Shown here: one piece after another, positions 53,601 through 61,949 of the stretch
Position numbering within the stretch: the first letter of the stretch is position 1
How the letters are laid out: each line of letters opens with the position of its first letter
Assembly: GCA_015075185.1 (NCBI GenBank)
Contig: JABTUW010000001.1
Coordinates: 2,356,001-2,420,000, forward strand
Direction: 5' to 3'
Source: Anaerolineales bacterium
GTDB lineage: Bacteria; Chloroflexota; Anaerolineae; 4572-78; J111
DNA length: 64,000 bases
Program-made: the position numbers and the translations under genes
Notes under the pieces: generated by a model
What the model saw: the letters and a program-made list of their open reading frames with translations, nothing else
What the model was told of the DNA's origin: nothing
Databases searched by the model: none

Positions 53601-53894
53601 TCAATCTTCCATTTCTTGTTCAATAATCTGCCGGAGTGCCGCTAATTGAGCCTCTACCTCCGCCAGAGATTGGCGCTGGGTGTGGCTGCGAATTAAATCT
53701 AGAATACCGTTCAATTCCTTTTCCAGATTTTTAAGTATTTCTTCGCGTTCGGTCTGAAATTCCTGATAATCTGAAACCGGCAATATCGTCGCTAAAGCAC
53801 GCCCCCTATATTCAACGGTAAGCGGGCGGCTGTCAAGCAGTGTTTTAGAAATCTCGTTAATTATATTCTGCTTAACCTTGCTGTCCATTGCCAT
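53601..53894 (-). CDS. Phd/YefM-like N-terminal fold protein heading the Roadblock operon
   Basis: A 97-residue protein. Residues about 12-45 (KTLLDSRPLTVEYRGRALAT and ILPVSDYQEF) match the beta-alpha pattern of Phd/YefM antitoxins (PVxVTRNGKPxAVLIPxxDY). The rest is a long charged coiled coil (REEILKNLEKELNGILDLIR). No toxin gene is adjacent; two Roadblock genes follow without a gap. It may be a DNA-binding or assembly partner of the complex rather than an antitoxin. There is no clear ribosome-binding site. Confidence 0.72.
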   Translation of the reverse strand: MAMDSKVKQNIINEISKTLLDSRPLTVEYRGRALATILPVSDYQEFQTEREEILKNLEKELNGILDLIRSHTQRQSLAEVEAQLAALRQIIEQEMED

Positions 53895-54216
53895 TTTTGA
53901 TTTTGAGGAGCCGTCATGGTTTGGCTAAATTTTTAACCCCTAAAATGGACCTCTCAGGCACAACGAATTCTTGCCCCAGATAGTAGACCTTACAACCTGG
54001 TTACGAAATGCAATTCTAAACCTCAACATCAAGAAAGGTTTGGTTGTACAACGGAATTTTTTAAGGAGGCCCGACCTGATAATCTGATTATATCTCACAA
54101 GCTAGATGAGAGCAATAGGATGGTGTAACTAATATCAGTTTTGAGGCACAATTATAAAAAACGGTATGTCTATCCTACCATAGACACACCGTTGTTCAAT
54201 GAAGAAGTTAATAACT
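53895..54216. other. Gap between two minus-strand units
   Basis: This 322-bp region holds the terminator of the second kinase gene (54160-54193) and, presumably, the promoter of the Phd-like/Roadblock operon. No further ORF, repeat family or RNA gene is visible. Confidence 0.6.
54160..54193 (-). terminator. Rho-independent terminator of the TPR kinase gene
   Basis: On the minus strand AACGGTGTGTCTAT, loop GGTAGG, ATAGACATACCGTT followed by TTTTAT. The stem of 14 bp has one mismatch. It lies 24 bp after the stop codon. Confidence 0.88.
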
Positions 54217-57051
54217 CTAAGGAACCCAGACAAACGTCCTGATTTTGCTCTGTAAGCTAACCGGCAAATCAATGTTGTTTTTGGAAAAAGCGGCCGTATT
54301 CGCTTTTCTAACCGTCACATACCAGCGAAAACGATCGCCTCCTGCCCGCCCCACCCCTATATCGGGTGGAATTTGGACTCGCGTTTCGGTGGTTGCTGTA
54401 CCCCAGTAAACAAAATCATTGCCGAAAATGTACTGAATTGTCAGATCGTAATACTCATCTGAAGCCAATTGCCCCACAGGTTCCCACTCCAAGAAAACCT
54501 TGGTCAATCTTCCGGCAAAAAAGGCATCATCGGCAGGCTCCACCAGCCCAGGCTCGCCATACTTGAGGGCGACCGCTTCAGGGGTTTTACTGGGCGCTGG
54601 CTCAGGGGTTGGTGTAGATGATTCCACCTGACTTCCGGCAGGTTCTTTCGTTTCAAAAGGTTGTGGGGTCGGTTGGGCTGGCTGCTGGCTGAACGAAAGC
54701 AGCAATTCAGCGCGGCGAGTTTGGGCTGTGCTCGGATCGTCAACATTCAAGCCCAAGGCTGCTTCGTAATCACTCAATGCGCCAACGATTTCGGCAGACT
54801 CGCGCCGCGTATCTCCCCGTGTCAAATAAGCGGTATATAATAAGTTTTTGGCATCGCCCCCCGCGTAATCAGGCTCCACGGCCACAACCGGGGTCAAAAT
54901 ACGGATGAGGGACTCCGGATCGCTCGGTGGGGTATCAAGAGCTTCAAGGTAAGCTGTAGCCCGTTCGGCCTGATCCCGCAAATCGGTTCGGCGGGGACAT
55001 GCTTTAGCCCCCGCTTCAAAATCAGCCAGGGCAGTTTTTACTTCTGTTTGTTTGTCTTTTGAAGCAATATTGCCCAAGGTTTCCAAACCTCTGGCGGCAT
55101 AAGCGTCACACAGAAGCGAGACAACCTGAGCCTTTTGATAAGCGGCATCACGTGAACTAATCACGGTCAAAATCTCAATCGCTTTAGACCATTCCAGCCC
55201 ATCTATGGCCGCTTGAGCCTCATTTAACATGAGCGCCAGGGCGTCGGCGGTAGGAGTTAGCGTGGGCGCTGGTGTGGAGGTCGAGGTAGGAGCAAGGGTG
55301 GCTGTCGGACTGGCAGTTGGGCTGGCGGTAGGGGTGGCGGCAAGTTCCCGCCTAAGACTGGCAGCATCGGCGTAATCCGGATCCTCCTTTAGAATTTGAT
55401 CCAGCAGAGCAACAGCCTCCTTTTGATTTCCACTAGCAATCGCCTGTTGGGCTTCTTCATAAAACAACTTTAATTGATCCCGGCCCACCTGATTATCTTC
55501 GGCGGCCGAAGGAACTAAATTGCCAAGCGCCGCCAGGACCAGAACAAAAATAGTCACAAGGCCCATGGCAATCAAACCCCAGCGCCAGGCCATGTTCTGG
55601 GCCATAGTTTGGGTCAACTTTTGGCCTAATGTTGGATTGTTGAAGCGTTCCGCCTGGGCTAAAAGCTGGTCAACCCGCTGGTAGCCGGGCGAGAGGCGTT
55701 TAACATCCTGAAAAGCTTCGATGGCGCTGCTCCAACGCCGGGCTTCAAAAAAAGCCATCCCTTCATTATAACGAGTAATGACCAACTGCCGGCCATTTTC
55801 TATTTCCAGGGCGCGGCGAGCCTCAACCAGTAATTTACCGGTATCTTCAAAATTTGGCTCAATTTCAATGATACCGATGAGGTTATTAATCGCCTCTTCC
55901 CATTGGTTCTTCTTCATTGCTCGCTTGGCGGCGTTATAGAGGGAGATTAAAAAAGCCTCTTGTTCGGCTTCAGCCAATTTTTGACGAGCTTCAGGATGGG
56001 CTGGATCAAGGGTGAGGGTTTGATTCAATAAATCGGCGGCGCGAGCCCATTCTGCTACCTTCATTGCATCCAGCGCCCGCTGGTAAAGACTCTCGGCCAG
56101 CAGGGCCGGATCGAAAGGAACAACGGGTTGGGTATCAAAGGAATGATCCGGGACAGGTTTGCCGGCCAATACAGCGGCAATGGCCTGGCGCAGCATTGAC
56201 GGCGTTTGGAAACGATCACGAGGCCGCTTGGCCACCATCCGTTTGAGTAAGTCACCCACATTGGCTGGAACATCACCCTCGGGTAGCTCAATGGGGGGCG
56301 GTTCATTGGCAATGTGTTTACTGATAATAGACCAGGGACTTTTGGCGTCAAAGGGAATGCTGCCGCTCAATAATTCGTACAGCACAATCCCCGAGGAATA
56401 AATATCGGAGCGAATATCCACTTCTTCGCCCATAGCTTGCTCAGGCGAAACGTAATAAGGCGAACCAATAAAGCCGGATTGGGTCAGTGAGGGCAGGGTG
56501 GGAATCCGGGCGATCCCAAAGTCAAGCACTTTGAGCAGTCCATCATCATTCAGCATCATATTCTGCGGCTTGATGTCGCGATGAACTACTCCATGCCGGT
56601 GAGCATGTTCCAGGGCTGTAGCCAACTGGTCAATGACTTCGAGAGCCTCTTTCCAGGGAAACGGACCTTTGCTATTGAGGGTTGTCCGCAAATCCTGGCC
56701 CTCGATGTATTCCATGATCAGGTAGTAAACATCGCGGTCAGCGCCATAATCCAGAACCCGCACAATGTGCGGGTCGGTCATCGAACTGGCCAGTTTAGCT
56801 TCGCGGTTAAACCGTTGGATGTAAGCTAAATCTTCGCCGAATTGAGGATATAAAATTTTGGCGGCAACGAGTTGGTTATCTTTGTTATCTTCGGCCAAAT
56901 ATACCCAAGCCATACCCCCGCTGCCAATTTCGCGGAGAACTCGATAACGATTGCCCAGGATTTTGCCGATCAAGGTGCGCTCCTGCACTACACGGTAGGA
57001 TAATTTTTCGTCAGTTGAACGAGTGACCAGATCAAGAGAAGAGGCACGCAT
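54217..57051 (-). CDS. Membrane Ser/Thr protein kinase with TPR repeats
   Basis: A 944-residue Hanks-type kinase. Over residues 28-300: IGSGGMAWVYLAED, VAAKILYPQFG, HGVVHRDIKPQNMML, VLDFGIARI and GSPYYVSPEQ, with all catalytic residues. Residues about 330-470 hold TPR-like repeats (LLNQTLTLDPAHPEARQKLA), then one transmembrane helix (GLIAMGLVTIFVLVLAALG) near 490. The outer part has further TPR motifs, TPTP-type linkers and a final beta domain (about 850-944). Intracellular and extracellular TPRs suggest protein-protein sensing. TATAAT ends 5 nt before the ATG, so the mRNA is predicted leaderless. Confidence 0.92.
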   Translation of the reverse strand: MRASSLDLVTRSTDEKLSYRVVQERTLIGKILGNRYRVLREIGSGGMAWVYLAEDNKDNQLVAAKILYPQFGEDLAYIQRFNREAKLASSMTDPHIVRVLDYGADRDVYYLIMEYIEGQDLRTTLNSKGPFPWKEALEVIDQLATALEHAHRHGVVHRDIKPQNMMLNDDGLLKVLDFGIARIPTLPSLTQSGFIGSPYYVSPEQAMGEEVDIRSDIYSSGIVLYELLSGSIPFDAKSPWSIISKHIANEPPPIELPEGDVPANVGDLLKRMVAKRPRDRFQTPSMLRQAIAAVLAGKPVPDHSFDTQPVVPFDPALLAESLYQRALDAMKVAEWARAADLLNQTLTLDPAHPEARQKLAEAEQEAFLISLYNAAKRAMKKNQWEEAINNLIGIIEIEPNFEDTGKLLVEARRALEIENGRQLVITRYNEGMAFFEARRWSSAIEAFQDVKRLSPGYQRVDQLLAQAERFNNPTLGQKLTQTMAQNMAWRWGLIAMGLVTIFVLVLAALGNLVPSAAEDNQVGRDQLKLFYEEAQQAIASGNQKEAVALLDQILKEDPDYADAASLRRELAATPTASPTASPTATLAPTSTSTPAPTLTPTADALALMLNEAQAAIDGLEWSKAIEILTVISSRDAAYQKAQVVSLLCDAYAARGLETLGNIASKDKQTEVKTALADFEAGAKACPRRTDLRDQAERATAYLEALDTPPSDPESLIRILTPVVAVEPDYAGGDAKNLLYTAYLTRGDTRRESAEIVGALSDYEAALGLNVDDPSTAQTRRAELLLSFSQQPAQPTPQPFETKEPAGSQVESSTPTPEPAPSKTPEAVALKYGEPGLVEPADDAFFAGRLTKVFLEWEPVGQLASDEYYDLTIQYIFGNDFVYWGTATTETRVQIPPDIGVGRAGGDRFRWYVTVRKANTAAFSKNNIDLPVSLQSKIRTFVWVP

Positions 57052-57056
57052 GGGTG

Positions 57057-57085
57057 ATTATACTCCACATAGAATGGATAGCCAA
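57057..57085 (-). promoter_or_regulatory. Promoter giving a predicted leaderless kinase mRNA
   Basis: On the minus strand TTGGCT, a 17-bp spacer, then TATAAT; the A of ATG 57051 is the sixth base after the box, the expected transcription start. Confidence 0.7.
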
Positions 57086-57221
57086 GCCTAAAAATAGTAA
57101 ATTGCCCTCCTTTAGACGAGCCAAAGGTACTGCATTTCTTGCTACTATTCAATAGGATCACCTTTATCTTAACACGGCAAGATTTGAATCCGGTTTGAGA
57201 TATATATCACAAAAATGCAAA

Positions 57222-58223
57222 CTACTCTTGGCGGAATTGCCAGTGCAATTCCGGCTGACTGGCTAAACGAGCCAAACGCCACTGCCAACCGGCCGGGTAG
57301 CCGAGCATTTTGGCAAGATCCCCCGTAGTCCTGATGATGGGAATCCAGAGAATAGCCTGGAGTTTTTCTATGGAGGAGAGCTTTTGCCACAAGCGAGGCA
57401 AACGGCGATAGGGGGTGTAAAACATGCCTAACACCCCCAAAATACCTCCCCCTACACCCCACCAAGGTGAGACGCCTATCGTTAAAATGAGCAAGAGCGG
57501 CAGTGCTGCCAGGTAGATAAGATAGCGAATGGCATGGCGTTTGCGCCATAAATCGGCCTTGCCGTCGCCCCGAGCATACTGATAGTACTGTCTAAAAAAG
57601 GCCCGCAAACTGCTGCGGGGTCGAAAGTAAACCACAGCCTGGGGAGCAAAAGCAAAAGGCCCGACTTCCTCCCGTAAGCGAAAATCAAAAATCAGGTCTT
57701 CACAGTAATCCAACCACTCGGGGTAGCGACCGGCAGCTTGCCAGCTTGACTTGAGAAAAGCAATGGAGCGGCTGCTGGGCAAAAAAGTGGCCGGGTTAAT
57801 ATCTGACAGGGCTGGCAAAACTGTAGCGCCCATCGCCACTTCAAAAGCTGTCTGCGGGTCGGGCACAAAAAAGCCGGATACTACGGTTACGTCGGGGTTA
57901 GCCTGGAACGGCTTGAGCAGTTCCTCCAGCCAGCGCGGGTCTAAACGGACTCCAGCATCTGTGCTGGCGATGATTGGCCCGGCTGCGGCCTCAATGGCTA
58001 CGTTGCGGCCCCGGCTGATATTTGCCCCCGGTTCGATGATGACCCGCAGCGGCATCCGCTGCGCCGCATACCGCTGCAAAACAGCAACCGTATCATCGCT
58101 GGAGCCGCCATCCACAAAGATGATCTCATCGGGGGGATGGGTTTGCTCGGCCAGGGAGTCGAGCAGCTTTTGGATAGCTGGCCCTTCGTTCAGGACCGTG
58201 CAAATGACAGAAACTTTGACCAC
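57222..58223 (-). CDS. Glycosyltransferase family 2, membrane-associated
   Basis: A 333-residue GT2 enzyme. The GT-A core starts VSVICTVLNEGPAIQKLLDS and has FVDGGSSDDT (nucleotide-sugar loop), ASTDAGVRLDP (DXD-like metal motif near residue 90) and GYPEW-type acceptor segments near YCEDLIFDFRL. Two helices near 235-280 (LIYLAALPLLLILTIGVSPW) place it at the membrane. The start is GTG 58223, and no ribosome-binding site is visible. It diverges from the SH3 gene. It probably contributes to envelope glycan or glycolipid assembly; the donor is unknown. Confidence 0.88.
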   Translation of the reverse strand: MVKVSVICTVLNEGPAIQKLLDSLAEQTHPPDEIIFVDGGSSDDTVAVLQRYAAQRMPLRVIIEPGANISRGRNVAIEAAAGPIIASTDAGVRLDPRWLEELLKPFQANPDVTVVSGFFVPDPQTAFEVAMGATVLPALSDINPATFLPSSRSIAFLKSSWQAAGRYPEWLDYCEDLIFDFRLREEVGPFAFAPQAVVYFRPRSSLRAFFRQYYQYARGDGKADLWRKRHAIRYLIYLAALPLLLILTIGVSPWWGVGGGILGVLGMFYTPYRRLPRLWQKLSSIEKLQAILWIPIIRTTGDLAKMLGYPAGWQWRLARLASQPELHWQFRQE

Positions 58224-58271
58224 GGTGATAATTTGAGGCGACTCGGATTATGTCTACATAAAATTATGTGG

Positions 58272-58277
58272 TATAAT
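58272..58277 (+). promoter_or_regulatory. Extended -10 box of the SH3 gene
   Basis: TGGTATAAT (58269-58277) is a consensus extended -10; the -35 (TATGTC) is weak. It lies 48 bp before ATG 58325. Confidence 0.7.
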
Positions 58278-58324
58278 GATTATGGTAAGTGAGGTTCTTC
58301 AACGTAGCGGAGGTGGCTAACCTA

Positions 58325-59296
58325 ATGAAGGCTCGATATTGGAGTTTAGCCATAATTTTAATTTTAGTCAACTATTTAATTTTTGCTGCCCTCTTCAGCT
58401 GGCTGGTTGACTCAGACTTTGGGGGGAAACATTCGACGCGCACGCCTGCACCTACCTTTACCCCGGCTCCGGCTCAACCTCCAGCCATCATTATCCCAAC
58501 GCCCACCCCTGTGCCACCCGTGCCAACCCCCACCGCCACCCGCGTTTTAGCTCCCGCTAATGCCAGCACTCAACCCGAAAACGCTTCGCCGGATAGTGCT
58601 GCAGCCCAGCCGGATATTGAGCCGCAGTTGGTAGCTCCAGGCACGGTTAATATTCGTTCCGGCCCTGGCACCAATTATCAGGTTATCGGTGCCTTGAACG
58701 CCAATGCCCCGGTCCAAGTGACCGGCCGCAATCAAGATGCCTCATGGTGGCAAATCGAGATTAACAACGGCGCAATAGGTTGGGTAGCCAGCAGTGTGGT
58801 CAGCGCCAGCAACACTGAGAGTATTCCTGCCGTCGAAGCGCCTCCGCCGCCCGTGGCGGCCGCGCCGGCCGCAGTCGCCGTTCAACCCGCGGCTGATGCA
58901 CCGCCAGCCGCGCCCGAAAAGCCGAAGTATCAATTCGAGCCGACCGGCTGGTACGATGATGGTAACGCCGGTCTGACCCGCTTTTTGGGAGACATCAAAG
59001 ATGTCAACGGCAATCCGGTCAATGGCGTCTTTGTGCAGGCCAAATGCGGTAATTTCTCGGCTATCTCCTTTCCCTCCGGCCCGGTTGGCTGGGGACCGTT
59101 CCAGGAGGGCGGCGATTGGCCGGCCGGTTTCTATGACTTGACCGTTGATACCAAGCCTGTCCCCTGTATCTGGACCCTGACCGTTGTTGATACGGATGAC
59201 CGCCAGACGATTAAAGCCGTCTTGTCAGAGTCCGTCCCCGTCGAAATTACCGCAGAAAAGTCAATCGTCACCGCCAATTGGCGGAAGAACTGGTGA
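58325..59296 (+). CDS. Membrane-anchored bacterial SH3-domain protein
   Basis: A 323-residue protein. An N-terminal signal-anchor (SLAIILILVNYLIFAALFSW) and a Pro/Thr-rich stalk precede an SH3_3 domain near residues 110-165 (GTVNIRSGPGTNYQVIGAL; WWQIEINNGAIGWVASSVV), typically a peptidoglycan- or protein-binding module. After an Ala/Pro linker comes a C-terminal beta domain (about 215-323; FLGDIKDVNGNPVNGVFVQA) resembling a carboxypeptidase-regulatory-like fold. GGAGG lies about 11 nt before ATG 58325, which is preferred over an upstream in-frame start. It is probably an envelope-binding protein. Confidence 0.85.
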   Translation: MKARYWSLAIILILVNYLIFAALFSWLVDSDFGGKHSTRTPAPTFTPAPAQPPAIIIPTPTPVPPVPTPTATRVLAPANASTQPENASPDSAAAQPDIEPQLVAPGTVNIRSGPGTNYQVIGALNANAPVQVTGRNQDASWWQIEINNGAIGWVASSVVSASNTESIPAVEAPPPPVAAAPAAVAVQPAADAPPAAPEKPKYQFEPTGWYDDGNAGLTRFLGDIKDVNGNPVNGVFVQAKCGNFSAISFPSGPVGWGPFQEGGDWPAGFYDLTVDTKPVPCIWTLTVVDTDDRQTIKAVLSESVPVEITAEKSIVTANWRKNW

Positions 59297-59402
59297 GAAA
59301 CAGAAGATAGAAGATGGTAGATTGAAGATAGTAGATCGTAGATGGAAGATCACTGATAATTTCCCTTCTATCTTCTATCTTTCATTCACTATCTTCAGTC
59401 TT
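59297..59402. repeat. Low-complexity palindrome (AGAAGATAG / CTATCTTCT type)
   Basis: Repeats of the word AGATAGAAGATGGTAGATTG are mirrored by TTCTATCTTCTATCTTTC and TATCTTCAGTCTTCTACT. They occupy the whole gap between two convergent genes, so may also act as a transcript-end structure. Confidence 0.8.
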
Positions 59403-61946
59403 CTACTCCACTCTAAACGGTTTAGTCAGCGCCGTCACTTGCCCCGCTGAAGTCTCCTGCCCGCTCAGCGTCAGGGCCAGGCGATAGGTTCCCGGCGCTA
59501 AATTCTCCAAAAAGAAGTTGTACTGCGCCCGAATAATCTCGCCCTTTTGCCACTCCGGCAACGGATAATCCGTGCCGGCCGGCCGGCGGGTCACAAAAAT
59601 CGGGGTGGTCTCGCCGCTGTTGGTCACAACCTGGATAAAAAGCTGATCCTGCAGCCGGCGGATTGGCTCGCGTGCCTGCCAGTAGCCCACCAATTGCACT
59701 GGATCGCCAGGGTGAAGCGATGTCTCAGGGGTGGAACGATGGCCCAACTTGTAAAAATCATAACCCAACAAGGTTACATCGAGCATAGGCTGGTTTAAGG
59801 TGACTTGTATTTTGAAGGCTTCCGGTGGAAAGGGCGTGACCGGGCGGACAATCTCCACCTGAGCCAATTCGACAAAGTCCTGACCTTCTGCGACAAACAA
59901 GCGTTGACCCGTCTGGCTATCGTACAGACCTACAATCAGTCGGTGCGGGCCGGGGGGCGTGCCTGGCTCGATAAAAACACCATGCGCATCGGCGACCGGC
60001 TGATGCGCCGGCCACTGCGATGTTGGTGTGAGCGGCGGGGCATCCCGCTGGCCGACCAGGTGATTGGCTTGATCCAGCACCTGGACAAAAACGGTGTAAT
60101 TTTCAGCGGGGGGCAGCGACGCGTCAGTTTTCCACGAGAGGGCCAATTGCAGGATGTCGCTGGGCATTATCCGGGAGGTAGATAGGGCATAGCCGGCTAA
60201 CCGGATATGCGCTCCGAACTGGTAGTCTACCGGTGTTAAGGATAATTTGGTGCTGGTAAAAGGGCTGGCATAACTGACCAGGCGGACATTGCCGTACCAT
60301 TGATCGGTGGCTTTGAACAGATGCTTATCCAGCCAGCCCTCGATCAAACCGTTTGGGTCGGCCTGCTGGGTGGCCCAATAAACAGCATAGATTTTGTTGG
60401 CTCTGGCCACAATCTCTTGAAGTTCGGCCAGGGTGGCGGCTTCGTCCAGCGGGCGCTGGCGCGGCAGCGGGTAGACCGGTGCTTTGGGAGCGGTGCTGTC
60501 GGTATAATAATAGTTAAAGATATCTTGCTGGCCTTCGGCATCCAAAATAACCGCATCGTCCGGCCCGCCCACTGCTTTGATAAAATTGACGATACCCCGA
60601 TAGTTATCCCGGGCGTAGGCAGGATCGTAGTAATAGAAGTAGAGTGACCATGTCGAGGCACCAATGAGGGCGGCCAAGAGAACCGCCCCAGGCAGATACT
60701 TTAACCAGGCAGAGGTAAGGCGGGAAACGTGAAGCGTGAAGCTTTCAATCGCCACGGCCAGTAACAACGCGAGAGCGGGTGTGGCGACTATCAAAAATTT
60801 GAGAAAGGCCGGGCTGAAAATAATGAGGGTGAGCGCGACCGGCAGCAGGAGCCAGAGCCAGAGGAGGGTGAGACGTAAAGCGTAAAGCGTAAAGCGTAAA
60901 GCGTAAAATATGGTCACTACTAATATTAAGGTCAGTCCAGAAACTGGGATTATTTCTACGTCAAAAGGCCAGGAAAGACCCAAGAGGAGGGTGGTTGAGA
61001 TAGTCTCCATCATTGCCAGGAATGAGGCGGTTTGTTGCTCGGAGGGCCAGGTGATGATTTGTCTCCAGGCAACAGGCAGCCAAGGGAGGTAGAGGAGGAC
61101 AGGAATGAGTTGGAGGCTGAGCCAGTTGGGAATTATGAATTGTGAATTGCCCATAGGGGACCTTTGGCTCTGAACTCTGAATTGTGAATGGGAAGAGGAA
61201 TCGGATTCTAGTATTTCGCCAGCCTTCCAGCCTTCCAATCTTCCACCCTTCCGCCGTGATTGCCAGAACCAGATCAAGGCTGCCAAGTTAACGGCCAGCA
61301 GGATGAGGGGATAGGCATAATGGGTGTACAAACCAGCGGTAACAGTCAGCACGTAAACCCATGTTGCCGGTGATTTGAACCAAACGCGTCGGCGGTCGGC
61401 GGTCTGTGGTCGGCGGTCACTTTGCCAGATGAGCGAGGCGACCAGCACGGTCAGGCTGCTCAGCAGGGCCAGCAGCATATACATGCGCGCTTCCTGGGAG
61501 TAGTAAACTTGAAGCGGGGAGAAAGCCGCAATGAAGGCGGCCATCAGCCCAACCCGCGGGCCGAACCAGCGCGTCCCCAGAACCCCGATGATATAAACCA
61601 GGCCGACGCCCAACACCGCCGACAGTGAGCGCAGTCCGATCTCGCTGCTGCCAAAGAGGAAGGTCCAGCATTTGAGCAGCCAGTAGTAAAAGGGCGGGTG
61701 AATATCAAAGGCGGTGCGCCGGGCAATTTCGACAAAACCCCGCCGCGCCAGGGCCACGCTGTTGCCTTCGTCGGCCCAGAGGGATTGGCCGGATAGATTG
61801 TAAAAACGGAGCAGAGCCGCCAGGAGCAGGATCAGGGGGGCGGTGAGAGAACGGGTCAGAGATTGGATAGGGTAAGAGGTGTTGGGTATCAAGGGATTGG
61901 TGTTCGCTGAAGCGTGCAATTTATGGGGAGCAGTTGGCTGCCTCAT
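59403..61946 (-). CDS. GT39-like (ArnT/PMT) glycosyltransferase with repeat-derived inserts
   Basis: An 847-residue membrane glycosyltransferase. The first external loop has LWADEGNSVALA, with the catalytic Asp-Glu of GT-C enzymes, about residue 57. Some ten helices follow up to residue 430. The C-terminal 400 residues hold a soluble domain with beta-sandwich-like segments (IQVTLNQPMLDVTLLGYDFY). Unusually, at least four cytoplasmic or loop segments are encoded by the intergenic repeat words: RRPQTADRRR (near 177-186), RLEGWKAGE...QFIIPNW (229-269), FYALRFTLYALRLT (346-359) and TLHVSRLT (near 401). The frame is preserved throughout. It starts 4 nt after the NERD-FHA stop. Donor and acceptor are unknown. 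Confidence 0.87.
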   Translation of the reverse strand: MRQPTAPHKLHASANTNPLIPNTSYPIQSLTRSLTAPLILLLAALLRFYNLSGQSLWADEGNSVALARRGFVEIARRTAFDIHPPFYYWLLKCWTFLFGSSEIGLRSLSAVLGVGLVYIIGVLGTRWFGPRVGLMAAFIAAFSPLQVYYSQEARMYMLLALLSSLTVLVASLIWQSDRRPQTADRRRVWFKSPATWVYVLTVTAGLYTHYAYPLILLAVNLAALIWFWQSRRKGGRLEGWKAGEILESDSSSHSQFRVQSQRSPMGNSQFIIPNWLSLQLIPVLLYLPWLPVAWRQIITWPSEQQTASFLAMMETISTTLLLGLSWPFDVEIIPVSGLTLILVVTIFYALRFTLYALRLTLLWLWLLLPVALTLIIFSPAFLKFLIVATPALALLLAVAIESFTLHVSRLTSAWLKYLPGAVLLAALIGASTWSLYFYYYDPAYARDNYRGIVNFIKAVGGPDDAVILDAEGQQDIFNYYYTDSTAPKAPVYPLPRQRPLDEAATLAELQEIVARANKIYAVYWATQQADPNGLIEGWLDKHLFKATDQWYGNVRLVSYASPFTSTKLSLTPVDYQFGAHIRLAGYALSTSRIMPSDILQLALSWKTDASLPPAENYTVFVQVLDQANHLVGQRDAPPLTPTSQWPAHQPVADAHGVFIEPGTPPGPHRLIVGLYDSQTGQRLFVAEGQDFVELAQVEIVRPVTPFPPEAFKIQVTLNQPMLDVTLLGYDFYKLGHRSTPETSLHPGDPVQLVGYWQAREPIRRLQDQLFIQVVTNSGETTPIFVTRRPAGTDYPLPEWQKGEIIRAQYNFFLENLAPGTYRLALTLSGQETSAGQVTALTKPFRVE
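60723..60744. repeat. Repeat word inside the GT39 gene (GTGAAGC type)
   Basis: AACGTGAAGCGTGAAGC encodes part of FTLHVSRLT. It resembles the GTAAAGC heptamer family. Confidence 0.6.
60874..60908. repeat. GTAAAGC heptamer tandem repeat inside the GT39 gene
   Basis: Four copies of GTAAAGC plus GTAAAAT. The unit of 7 is not a multiple of three, yet all three frames stay open, giving a 7-residue protein period (YALRFTL). The same heptamer forms the groES leader palindrome at 15396-15460. Confidence 0.85.
61135..61260. repeat. Repeat block inside the GT39 gene (AATTGTGAATT and CCAGCCTTCCA words)
   Basis: ATTATGAATTGTGAATTGCC, then CTCTGAATTGTGAATGGG, then GCCAGCCTTCCAGCCTTCCA. In protein this encodes about 40 hydrophilic residues between two membrane helices. 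Family F words also occur intergenically at 42635-42700. Confidence 0.8.
61389..61418. repeat. Family G repeat word inside the GT39 gene
   Basis: GTCGGCGGTCGGCGGTCTGT then GGTCGGCGGTC encodes RRPQTADRR. The intergenic counterpart lies at 11064-11103. Confidence 0.75.
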
Positions 61947-61949
61947 TTT

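Noticed and set aside
52795..53894. Toxin-antitoxin module
   Set aside because: The Phd-like protein is followed by Roadblock proteins, not by a RelE/Doc/PIN-type toxin.
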